NCBI RefSeq assembly: GCF_019649055.1
Contig: NW_026570321.1
Coordinates: forward strand, 186,001 to 250,000
Source of the DNA: Paramacrobiotus metropolitanus
Taxonomy: Eukaryota; Tardigrada; Eutardigrada; Parachela; Macrobiotidae
Direction of reading: 5' to 3'
Length of the DNA: 64,000 bases
Positions 47,365 to 57,800 of the stretch are shown one piece after another. Each line of letters starts with the position of its first letter. Position 1 is the first letter of the stretch. Made by a program: the position numbers and the translations under genes. The notes under the pieces are model-generated. The model did not search any database and had not been told where the DNA came from. It saw only the letters and a program-made list of their open reading frames with translations.

Positions 47365-47803
47365 TAATAGGGACCAGTGCCGTATATGACTGCGTAATAT
47401 ACTCGTATACTGTGCTGACGGAAAGTGAAAGTAATAGTTCTTAACTATAACTTTAATCACACAACAAGCAAGAATAACAATGAGATGGAAAGCAACAGGA
47501 AATGGTAGACCGATCGCTGGAATGATCGATATCATTCACAGCAAAGCAAAACCTTATATCTTAGTGCAACCGTGTTGCAACGATTCTAGAAAGTTCGGTA
47601 ACTTTCATGAGGAAATAAACATGAGAACAATCTCTTAGATTGTCAAGCGTTATGGCCAAAGCCATAACGTGCTCATCCATGCACACACACACGCAGTTAA
47701 ACAAGCTGTAATAAAACGCATCATGCACAAACACAAGTTTAGCAATAAAGCTCATAAACAGAGTCGCCTTTCAAATGACCGCTATGCGTATACCGGCGTA
47801 ACA
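47365..47803 (-). repeat. 5' LTR of element 2 (minus sense)
   Basis: 439-bp repeat identical by eye to 45143-45581. Its outer end is followed by the CAGT target duplication. Confidence 0.92.
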
Positions 47804-48261
47804 CAGTCTGATGCCCTTCGCAATTATCAGCGACGAAGGATCTCCTGCAGTTGAGGTGCGTGAGTGTACTTATGCAACGCGGTTATGATTTGTTAGTAAC
47901 ATGGACTGTAATAATAATTATGATCGTGATTATGATTAATCGATCTAATAGCCGTTATGTTACTTATTAATACTACACATACCTGCTTAAATTAAGTTTT
48001 TTTAAAACTTTTTAAATTACTCAATTAATATTGAAACGCAACTACGGTATAATCTTGGTTTTAAATAATACATAAAATAATATTTACCTGGTGATATTAG
48101 CAATAATCAACCTTCATTATCATAGACTAATAGCAAATTTACAAGACTACTCGTGTGTTTGTAACTTTTTATTGTGTGAAAATTAAGGCTGGCACTTAGC
48201 ACTTGTATCCATTCCAGAAATCTTAACACTACGCAGCTGCCGTTAAATAAAAGTCATGAAC

Positions 48262-48540
48262 CAGACCTGGGCAGTTAATTTTAACTATTTAACTTAACGC
48301 GAGTTATTTTCGAGTTATTGAGTTATAACTTAACTTCTTAGCGTAACTCGTTCAGAAGAAAACTTAACTCTAACTTAACTCTCATAAAATTTCTATATAT
48401 TGTCTATGGTAGCGTAGCTCGCGGTGTAACTCGAAACTCGGTTTTCCTGCCTAAATAACTTAACTCTTAGCGCAACTCGCAAGCTTCTTGTAACTCGTAA
48501 CTTTAACTGCGGATCGATTTTCTATAACTGCCCAGGTCTG
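48262..48540. mobile_element. hAT-type MITE in the HSP70-like intron
   Basis: A 279-bp non-coding insertion with perfect 16-bp terminal inverted repeats (CAGACCTGGGCAGTTA / TAACTGCCCAGGTCTG), flanked by an 8-bp direct repeat TCATGAAC (48254-48261 and 48541-48548). The CAG..TGGGCA ends and 8-bp duplication are hallmarks of hAT transposons. The interior is made of repeated TAACTT/AACTCG words and has no ORF, so it must rely on a transposase from elsewhere. Confidence 0.9.
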
Positions 48541-49997
48541 TCATGAACATAGCAACTGCCAATTGCAATTTTTTTCTGCCAGAAGTGACAGGGAATAGAA
48601 ACTAGTGCGTCGTATAATACACCATGATTGCTAATTTTATGCTGAAGCACTGTTTAGGTTTTGCCTACAAAGTTTTCGGCTATTTTGCAGGTGAATCAGG
48701 ACAGCGAGGCGGGTAAGTTGATGTGGTCGAAGATGGTCGGTCCGGAATATATCAGCGAGAAAATGTTGGAGTATTTGAAGGAGATGGCTGAAGGGTTTCT
48801 GGGCAGCAAAGTGACCTCCGCGGTGGTGACGGTTCCGTCCAACTTTAGTAAGGCCCAACGCGCTGTCACGTTGGCTTGCGCCAACGTGGACCTAAAACTG
48901 CACAAACTGAACGGAAACCTTGATTACGATTTAGAGCTGACAAAAGCGGCCTTTAGCAAGATGTTTCATGGTCTGCTCGAGAAGATCCTCGTCCATGTGA
49001 AGAACGCCCTGGATGCCGCAGAGCTGTCGCGGAACGATATCGACAAGGTCATCTTGGTGGGGGGCAGCAGCCGGCTGCCGGTGGTGAAGGAGACGTTACA
49101 GGCGTTTTTCGGTCGTGACGGCGTGGTGTGCGCGGACGCCGATCCGGATGAGACGATAGCGCGTGGCGCTGCCATACGTTCCTATCGCCTCAACAATGGC
49201 CAGGCAACCAGCGTCCATGAGGAGCTACTGGACGATATGCTACGGGGAGCTGTGCAAGTCCCAAGTCCGATGGACCCCACCTTCGAGTTGTACAAAGGTT
49301 GGACATTTACTGTCGTGGTCCAGCGTGGCAAAGGAAATTGTTGTAAGAAATCTGTATGCAACATAATTGATGAGGTCGTCAGTAGTAGACTCGTTACTGT
49401 TACTGTGGCGCTTTACGATTGCATATGATTCAAGTTTACGATGTCGGCAGCGGCATTAATTATTTGCTGCAGATTACTTCTTACTGTTTTTAAATTCAGA
49501 AATTTTAAGTAATTGAGTAATGTGAGACTGGTATCTGTAGTGGAAGCCCGTGTACAATTGTACCTGGGAAATGAATAAGCTGCGTAGATTAATGCAGAAG
49601 AATTATCGTAGTGCAATGGCAATCGTAACCAGCGCTGTATATAAAACATTGTATAAGTTTTAAAACCTTTATTTCCGTAGCCACACGAATAACACATATA
49701 ATGTTTATATCAAGAATAATGCTTATATCTGTTGCCTTACTTGATATAAACATTGAAAAAACAGCCAGGTCTGTGTTTGTATAAGAAATAGTGTATAACT
49801 TGCAGACTTGTACGTATAACGTATACATGTATACATCCGTAAATAAAATTTTATGACAGTCAGTGTCATTTGCTCGGGAAGCGCCATTCTACGTGATGCA
49901 TGCTGCATTATTTTGTCTTCGATTGGAAAGTACTTATAATTCGTCTAATCGGTGTTTGACTTTAGGGTATAAAGAGTTTTGCAAGGCCGACAATAAA

Positions 49998-50975
49998 ATG
50001 GCTGAAATCAAAGGCAGGGTCGAGATGCAGGCGCAGTCCAGTAGCACGCGTAGACCAGATGTTCATGTGATTTTTGGTAGCAAGAATCCAGCAGCTTTGA
50101 AGACCTTTATACTGACTTTGTTGACATCTGATGTGTAAGAGATTTTCCGCCAAAACCTGCAAAAATTAACCGGTTTTCTGTTAGAGCACAGCACTGTTAT
50201 ATTTTCAGAGGATTCATTGAAGAGATTGATTTCAAAAAGAACGGTCGGAATGGCATTTACACGGAGACCTATCTTGCGCAGACGAAAACTTTGTTCGAAT
50301 TGGATGTGAACGCGAATGAGAACTTTGTGTACTTGGTTAGTACTTACAATTAGTACGTAACAATTTATCCCTGCTTGTGTGTATGCTGTATCTGTATAAC
50401 TCCGAACTTTTTGCACAATCACAATAAGCGCCCTAGAATTACAGCAACTAAAACTTGAAATTGATAATTACGACGCTATGAAATAAACGAATTTTATTGT
50501 CTGTACTGCAGTTCTAACAGGTACACAAACAAGAACCAATGTATTCAAATAGCACCTGCATTTTGTCGGTATTAGCAGTATCGTGACTCTTGTTAATTTT
50601 CTCCCCCAGGCTGGACAGAAGCCCCCAAATCCGGTGCACAAGAAAGGTTTCCCCTACGAGTGGAGCCTTAGTAATCATCCTGGGAAAAACCCCCGGGATA
50701 CGGTTAGCCCACAACAACATCGCGATATGGAAAAGAAACAGCAAGCCGTTCGGCAGAAAACAGGATCAGCGGCTGCTGGTGAAACAGGTGGACGCGGTCA
50801 AACCGGAACAGTAGGACAGTCCGCCAACGTGCCGGGAGGTGATGCCGCTTCATCTGCAAGACGCGCCATAAATGCGCCCACCGGCACATCAACTGGAGCT
50901 GGGTCTGGTGGTTCTTCAAGCAGCGTACCCGCCGTCGCTAGTGAAAGCGACAAGAAATGCTGTTGGATTACTTAG
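49998..50975 (+). CDS. Unidentified small protein ending in a CAAX box
   Basis: Exons 49998-50134, 50209-50335 and 50610-50975 are in phase and give 209 residues. An acceptor precedes the ATG within a probable 5' UTR exon. The first 90 residues look like a small mixed alpha/beta domain (VHVIFGSKNPAALKTFILT; FIEEIDFKKNGRNGIYTE). The rest is disordered: Gln/Lys-rich, then Gly/Ser/Thr/Ala-rich. It ends KKCCWIT, a CAAX motif (CWIT) with an extra Cys and preceding lysines, so the product is probably prenylated and membrane-tethered. The last 49 coding bases belong to a tandem duplication, so the stop lies in the first copy. I do not recognise the family. Confidence 0.65.
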
Positions 50976-52480
50976 GTCCTTCAATAAACCAACCCGTATT
51001 TGCTTTTTATGTTCTAGCTCGGGTGCAGTACTCGGTAACTTAGCGGCTTAATTTTGTAATAAGGTTTTTCTTTTCCGGGAATTATGCAGGTGTGAAACGT
51101 GGAAATCACAAATAAATTTTGTCGCGATAAATAACCATAGCCATACACTTAACCATACGCTATGGTTAAGTGCGAGCGTATGGTAAGTGCGGATACCATA
51201 CAAACTCGTTGTATGGTAGCTGACTTCCAACAGCTCCTCTTAACTCCTGTATACTTTAATTTTGCTTGAGGTAGACTTTTCAAGTACAGAAAACATCAGA
51301 GAATTTAAGTTTTGATATTTCAAAGGATTCCACGGCACATAGCACGAGGAAAAAAAATAAATTCGAAGACCCCTAGAAATCAGTTGCGGTTGTTGTAAGG
51401 TATTCTGTACACTGCCACTTCGATGGCGGTCGTCCAGCTACCCGATAAGCGATGGTTAAGGTATGGTTATGGTGTTTTTTGCAAAAAGCCTCGACAATAA
51501 ATTTAATGTACAGTGCGTACCTCGCAATTTTTTCTCGGAAATCGCAAACTATTCAAATCGAACTGGCTCATTGAGAGTGAAGCTTTTTCGATAGGCACGG
51601 TATACTTTTTTACAGTTTTCGTCCAACAGGCGCTGTTGGTTCTGTTCCGAACTGCCGTCGACTACGCGTACGATGCGCGACAACTTCGGGCGACGCCAAA
51701 CCCAAACCCGCCGTCGCTAGTGAAAGCGACAAGAAATGCTGTTGGATTACTTAGGTCCTTCAATAAACCAACCCGTATTTGCTTTTTATGTTCTAGCTCG
51801 GGTGCAGTACTCGGTAACTTAGCGGCTTAATTTTGTAATAAGGTTTTTCTTTTCCGGGAATTATGCAGGTGTGAAACGTGGAAATCACAAATAAATTTTG
51901 TCGCGATAAATAACCATAGCCATACACTTAACCATACGCTATGGTTAAGTGCGAGCGTATGGTAAGTGCGGATACCATACAAACTCGTTGTATGGTAGCT
52001 GACTTCAACAGCTCCTCTTAACTCCTGTATACTTTAATTTTGCTTGAGGTAGACTTTTCAAGTACAGAAAACATCAGAGAATTTAAGTTTTGATATTTCA
52101 AAGGATTCCACGGCACATAGCACGAGGAAAAAAAATAAATTCGAAGACCCCTAGAAATCAGTTGCGGTTGTTGTAAGGTATTCTGTACACTGCCACTTCG
52201 ATGGCGGTCGTCCAGCTACCCGATAAGCGATGGTTAAGGTATGGTTATGGTGTTTTTTGCAAAAAGCCTCGACAATAAATTTAATGTACAGTGCGTACCT
52301 CGCAATTTTTTCTCGGAAATCGCAAACTATTCAAATCGAACTGGCTCATTGAGAGTGAAGCTTTTTCGATAGGCACGGTATACTTTTTTACAGTTTTCGT
52401 CCAACAGGCGCTGTTGGTTCTGTTCCGAACTGCCGTCGACTACGCGTACGATGCGCGACAACTTCGGGCGACGCCAAACC
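50927..52480. repeat. Tandem duplication of about 778 bp (two units)
   Basis: Unit 1 is 50927-51705 and unit 2 is 51706-52480. They are nearly identical; I noticed one single-base indel (GACTTCCAACAG versus GACTTCAACAG). The junction has AAACCC microhomology. Unit 1 starts in the last 49 coding bases of the CAAX gene and carries its 3' flank, so unit 2 has an orphan copy of the gene's tail. Confidence 0.93.
51146..51172. repeat. Perfect hairpin, 12-bp arms (copied at 51925-51951)
   Basis: CACTTAACCATA, CGC, TATGGTTAAGTG. A looser inverted copy of the wider ATAACCATAGCCATAC block occurs near 51450-51473, so the unit may contain an old MITE about 340 bp long. Confidence 0.65.
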
Positions 52481-52587
52481 TATTTCCTAGGCTGAAGTGG
52501 CCTTTACGCTCACCACCTCTTCACTGCATTCCAGATAATATCATTCTGCTGTGGTATTTTGTTTCATATGCGCCGAAAGTTCTTTGT

Positions 52588-52838
52588 TGTTATGACATCA
52601 TTCCGATGATGTCAGATGCTTATATAATTTGGTTTTGATGATTGCATAATTGTGTTTTGATTACCTAATCTTGTTGTGGTTTAGTGTTTGTGTGTTTTGC
52701 ATTTTTGAATTCGCTTTGATGTGCCGCTAATAAAAGGCGCGCTTGCAGAGCGCCTGAACACCAGTGTAAAATCAGTTGCAAAGAGTTTTGATTAAAAGTC
52801 GAACCTGCCTTGAGTTGTGTTTTTCCCCCATTGTAACA
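52588..52838 (+). repeat. 5' LTR of element 3
   Basis: 251 bp matching 62338-62588. It has the short terminal inverted repeat TGTTA/TAACA. Near its start is a perfect inverted pair TGACATCA-TTCCGA-TGATGTCA. AATAAA sits in GCTAATAAAAGG, followed by a GGCGC...GCGCC stem, as expected near the R/U5 border. Confidence 0.94.
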
Positions 52839-52840
52839 AG

Positions 52841-52856
52841 TGGCGTGAGAGGATTA
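52841..52856 (+). other. Primer-binding site of element 3
   Basis: TGGCGTGAGAGGATT begins two bases after the LTR. The TGG start and position are diagnostic. The cognate tRNA is not identified. Confidence 0.75.
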
Positions 52857-52912
52857 ACTACGAGCTTGTGGATATAGCCCATTGGATTTATAACGGGAGG
52901 TAAGTTGCTGAC

Positions 52913-53033
52913 AAAGGTCAGCTTTAGAGTTGATTTTGACCTATAAAGGTCAGAAGATTCTGGTAAAAAGTATCCGGCCTAAAGTAAAGGTCAGGATTTT
53001 TGTGGATAATATATCCGACCGAATAAAGGTCAG
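52913..53033 (+). promoter_or_regulatory. Four AAAGGTCAG repeats in the element 3 leader
   Basis: Exact AAAGGTCAG occurs at 52913, 52945, 52986 and 53025, all in one orientation, spaced 32-41 bp. AAAGGTCA is the monomer site (NBRE) of NR4A/DHR38-type nuclear receptors. Function here is inference. Confidence 0.6.
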
Positions 53034-53450
53034 GACTTGCTGAGAGTTTAGAAGTGAGCTGTAACAAACCAGGTGACCTTTCACCGGGACTTGAACGGAT
53101 CCGTATAATTTAGAAAGGACGTCCATCAGACTCCGTCAAATCGGAGAGTGTGGTTCTTTGGAAAACTTGAAGACCCTAGGGTAAAACACTTGGGTGTAGC
53201 GCAGTCTGGCTAATTGCGCATAAGCACTCACGCAATTTGTTTAAAGAGAACCGCCAAAAGAATACAGAAGCGTACGCAAAGTGTGAATTTCATTTCTGCA
53301 GAAAATAATTTGTTGATTGCTTTGAAAAAGGTCACAGGACCAAAGGAAAATAAAGCGAAGAGTCATAAGACGAAAAAAAAATTAAGCATATTTGAATTTT
53401 GATTCAGAAGATAAAAATTGAAAGTTTCTAATAGAAAAGGGGAATAGTAA

Positions 53451-54838
53451 AATAAATGTGAGCCAAAAGTGGCGACAGACAGGAATAAAGGCAGGAAAAG
53501 TCAGTCTAGTAAGCCACCAGTAAAACCTACCGGTAGTGGATTAAGTGGAATTTTTAAGAGCGCAAGGCTCAATAAGGAGAAACCAGAAATTATCCCTGAA
53601 GAACTTAAAAGAAGTAAATACTGGGGAGCTGGGGAAGGAGAGGCTAGCGGCTCGACTCTTCAAAAAATACAGAGAAAAGCGGAAGAAGAGGGAAGTCTCA
53701 GCGAAGCGCTCCCCCAAAGTTCCAAAACAGACTTCTTATTAGAAAATACGGAAGTCGAAAAGGCAGAAGAGCAAAAAGAGAGATTACCTGAGTTTGAGGC
53801 AAAATTTGAGGAATTTCCTTTTACCGAAGAATCGATTTTTGATAAAACTTTAATTGAAACCCCAGATAAAGTAAAAGATAAAAATACAGCGGAAGAGGAT
53901 AGTCCTCTAGATTACGATAGCATTCTGCATTCGAATCCAGAATCTGATCGGGATTCTAATCCAGACCTGAACCAAACAGTCTTAGAAAGGTCAGCGGAAC
54001 TGCCCTTGGTAGATAATTCCAGCGTTTTAGAAGATAAGAGAAATATCGAAGAAATAGAAATGACTAACGGAGATGACAGAATCGTTGATAATGTACTACA
54101 CGACGAAAGGCGTGAAAATCGTTTAGAACAGGAGGAAAAAGGTGAAGATAAATTAATAAAGGCAATGACTGGGCCTAAAGTAAAATTGCCGACACCTTTT
54201 TCTGCATCATCCCATGAGGACGCTGAGCAGTGGTTGGAGTCATTTGAAAGGTGTGCGGATAGTTATCGATGGGGTGATGTCGAAAAGGCAACCAGGTTTC
54301 CTGACGTATTAGCAAATACTGCTCGAAAATGGTATAAAAGTTTAGAAAATGAGGATAAAGATTGGGAATATTTAAGATCAGGATTCTTAGAGGTTTTTGC
54401 TAAAGCAGGAAGTAAAGATAAAGCAATGGAGGAGCTTTTGAAAAGACAGCAAAGCCCTAAAGAAGATTTTAGAACGTATTTTTTTGAAGTCATTGATTTA
54501 TGTAACAAAACGGACATGGAAGAAACCGAAAAAGGGTTTTTTGTATTGAGAGGGATGAAGGACCAAAATATAGCAGCGCAAATTCGATTAATGGGGAAGA
54601 AAACGCCTAAAGAAATTTTACAACTTGCACAAGAACTTTACCCTGTAACAGGAGAAGAGAAAAAGTCCGATAAAGTATATTTTTCCCAGAATACGGAAAA
54701 GAAACAGGAAAGTAACGATAAAGTAGATAATTTGGTCTCGCAAGTGCAAAAGTTAATTAATACAAAAATTTATGTGCCGTATAATAATAATAATAACAGA
54801 AACGGTAATTTTAACAGGAGTAATCGATTTAATAATGA
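53451..54838 (+). CDS. Gag of element 3 (capsid part, no AUG start visible)
   Basis: Structural polyprotein, open from 53451 and read in this frame to about 54838; the frame itself continues to 55214 as nonsense. There is no ATG before the conserved region: the frame opens after TAA at 53448, and the nearby ATG at 53456 is followed at once by TGA. GTG at 53469 is the first near-cognate codon. The order is a basic N-terminus, a long acidic Glu/Asp-rich stretch, then a Retrotrans_gag domain from about 54190 (HEDAEQWLESFERCAD, ARKWYKSLENEDKDWEYL, EVIDLCNKTDMEE), then Asn-rich low complexity. The zinc knuckle follows in the next frame. Confidence 0.85.
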
Positions 54839-57800
54839 GGCGATAGAGGAAACGGTAGAGATTTCAATAATAACAATAATAATAATTTCAATCGCCGTAC
54901 AAGAACCAGTAACGGCAGACCTATCTGCTTTAATTGTAATAAACCAGGGCACATCGCTGTCAATTGTTGGCATAATAAAAATAGTGGAACCAATAACAGA
55001 GGAGGAGGGAATAACTTCAAAAATAATGACAGGAGAAATAATTACGGAAATAATTCTAACGGAAATTTCAATCGAAATAATTATAATCGCGATAATAATT
55101 CCAGTGATTCAACTAATCAAGATAATCGTAGCGGAAATAGGGAACATAATAATAACAGGAACCCAAGACCTACATATCCTACACTTCCGCCGCGTGGGCA
55201 AGTCGGTCAGATAGATCATGAAGAAGCCTTTGAGCCGTACGAAGAGGATGATGACAAAAATTCGCATAATGTTAATATGATTGCCCGGGTTAGAGATAAA
55301 TTTTTTCAGCAAAAGGATAAAAAGAAATTTAAAAGCTGTTTAAGGACCGACGTTAAGGTCAGCAATAGCCAAGTATCAGCGTGTCTGGACACGGGTGCTG
55401 GACCTTCGTTAATAAGTCATAAATTGGTTGAAAGATTAAAATTAAAGACTATACCATGGGAAGGCTCTACCTTGAAATTTGTTGAATGTACGCGAAAGGT
55501 AGAAAAGGCGTGTGAGGTACCAGTAGAACTTTTGGGAAGAAAAGTAATTGTTTTCGCTGCAGTATTAGAATCTAACCATTTTGATGAAGAATTGCTACTT
55601 GGCAACGATTTTTTAGACAATATTAAAGTTGTTATTGATTACCGTACCAACCGATTATATTTTATGGACCACGGTCCATGTAAAAAATGTGTAGAAAAAA
55701 GTAAAAGTGTTGTTTTTGATAACACGTATGACGGAGAAACCCACGTTAATTTTGGAGAATTATTTAGTACGGATTTTATAAGGGAAATCGAAGTGGTTCC
55801 AGATAGTAATAAAAAAGAAGAAAAACCCTTTACGGAAAGTCACGTTGATTTCGAAAAGATTCATATTGCGGAAGGATTATCGAAAGAAAATAAAATTAAG
55901 GTCATAGCGCTAGTCGAAAAATATCAAAAATTGTTTCCTAAGAAAGGGGAGTCTATAGGTCGTACGCACTTAACTGAATTCGTGATCGACACAGGCGACC
56001 ATAAACCGCTCCATTGCCCACCGTACAGGGTGTCCCTAAAGCAACAGGAAATAATTCAGCAGGAAGTTGATAAATTGTTAAAATTAAAAATTATCGAGCC
56101 TAGTTTTTCGAATTGGAATAGCCCTCTTTTGTTGATCCACAAAGGTGGAGATAATTACCGACCAGTGTCGGATTTTCGCGCATTAAATAAAATAACAAAA
56201 AAGGACAATTATCCGCTGCCCAACATCCAGACTTGTTTAGATCTACTAGGAGGTGCTAAGTTCTTTATAGTACTCGATATGACGGGTGCCTTTTGGCAGA
56301 TCCCGTTAGAACACAGTTCGAAGGAAAAATCAGCATTCGTCACACCAGGAGGTTTGTTTCAGTTTACATGCATACCACAGGGCCTTTGTAACGGCCCTGC
56401 GGCCTTTCAGAGGCTAGCAGATAGTATACTGGCCGGCCTTAAATGGCGTACGTGTTTAAATTATTTGGACGATATTTTGATTATTGGAAAAACGTTCGAA
56501 GAAACCCTATATCGCCTAGAGGAAGTTTTTGATCGAATTTTACGATCAGGGTTAACCCTAAATCTTGAAAAATGTAAATTTTTTGAACCTGAAATCAAGT
56601 TTTTGGGGCATATAATAAATGAAGAAGGGCGTAGGCCCAACCCAGAAAAAACTACCGCATTGTTGAATTGGCCAGTCCCTAAAACAGTTAAAGATATTCA
56701 GTCCTTCTTAGGAGGGACTGGTTACTGGCGAGCGTATATTAAAAATTACTCGAATATAGTTGCCCCGTTGACCGAGTTGTTAAAAAAGAGCATCGATTTT
56801 CATTGGGGAAAATCCCAACATGATGCTTTTGAAGAGATAAAGAAAATGGTTTGCAGCAATGTTATATTGTCGCACTTTGAACCAAATCTGCCGATCGAGC
56901 TTCACTGTGATAGCTCTACTATCGGTTTAGGTTGTATGTTGATTCAAATCAAAAATAATATGGAAAAGGTTTTAGAATTTGCCAGCAGGAAGCTGAGCGC
57001 ACCTGAGCGATCTTATTCAGCGTCTGAATTGGAATGCTTATGTGTAGTGTGGGCGGTAACAAAGTTTCGCCCGTATGTAGCAGGCGTACATTTTACCATT
57101 GTTACTGACCATAAAGCATTGGTATATTTACTGAACATCCAAGATCCGACCGGCAAGCTTTGCCGGTGGGCCCTTAAGCTCTCGCCTTATAACTTGACGA
57201 TAAAGCACAAGGCTGGAAAACTTAACTCCATGCCTGATGCTTTAAGCAGAAACCCTGTAGGCCCGTATGAAGATAATGGTGAACTGGAAATAGAAAGCCT
57301 ACCGGTTTTTGCCGTTAATAATGTAGACAGTCTTCGACAGCTGCAAGAGGAAGATCCATATTGTCAGAAAATTCTTAAATCGATTCAAGAAGGAAGTAAT
57401 AACAGAATGTTTTTTGTGGAGAAAAATATTCTTCAAAAATTTAGAAAGAATATTTACGATGGTGATTCAGTTACCATGGTGGTACCTGCTAAGCTCGTCC
57501 CTGAGATTTTGTATAGCTGTCATGATTCGCCCGCGGGAGGCGGACATTTAGGGTTTTTGAAAACTTATGACAAAATTAAACGTAAATTCTTTTGGCCGAA
57601 AATGGCTGAGGACACAAAGAGGTATGTTGACAGTTGTAATGACTGCCAAACGTACAAAAAGAAAGTGGGTAAGCCCTACGGGCTCCTGCAGCCTATACCC
57701 TGTAATAAAGTAGGCGAACGATGGGAGTTAGACCACCTAGGCCCATTTAAAAAAAGCGGTGCTGGGAAGAAATTTATTATTGTAGCAATAGAACAGGTGA

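Larger units (their letters stand above)
45143..47803 (-). mobile_element. LTR retrotransposon 2 (Ty3/Gypsy-like, gag-only), inserted in HSP70-like exon
   Basis: A 2.66-kb element in minus orientation with two 439-bp LTRs identical by eye, flanked by CAGT on both sides (45139-45142, 47804-47807). After the 5' LTR (minus sense) comes a one-base spacer and a TGGTGCCGAAACC primer site. A purine tract (AAGGAGGGGAGAA) precedes the 3' LTR. It encodes gag only; protease, reverse transcriptase and integrase are all missing. It must have been mobilised by a relative. Confidence 0.92.
44885..49428 (+). pseudogene. HSP70-like gene, interrupted by LTR element 2 and lacking part of the ATPase
   Basis: HSP70s are ATP-driven chaperones. 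The ATG at 44885 starts an N-lobe (GIDLGTTYCCLFVY, then an IIKRLIGR match) that ends at 45142, where the retrotransposon introduces a stop. Beyond the element the same frame resumes at 47808-47855 (PFAIISDEGSPAVE matches the following HSP70 segment). A GT donor and the acceptor at 48691 then lead to 48691-49428 (LKEMAEGFLGSKV, SAVVTVPSNF, VILVGGSSRLP, DETIARGAA). Between VTLACANVD and the later lobe about 165 residues are missing, including DLGGGTFD-type phosphate binding, and there is no full substrate-binding domain. The body was therefore probably already defective before the insertion. Flanking exon ends still splice in phase on paper. Confidence 0.85.

Noticed and set aside
52291-52638. 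115-codon ORF spanning the tandem repeat and the start of the element 3 LTR
   Set aside because: Its first half is identical in the other repeat unit, where it ends differently, and it runs into the LTR; no domain seen.
54839-55214. Ile-rich extension at the end of element 3 gag as a membrane segment
   Set aside because: It is the out-of-frame reading of the Asn-rich nucleocapsid region; the -1 frame contains the zinc knuckle.
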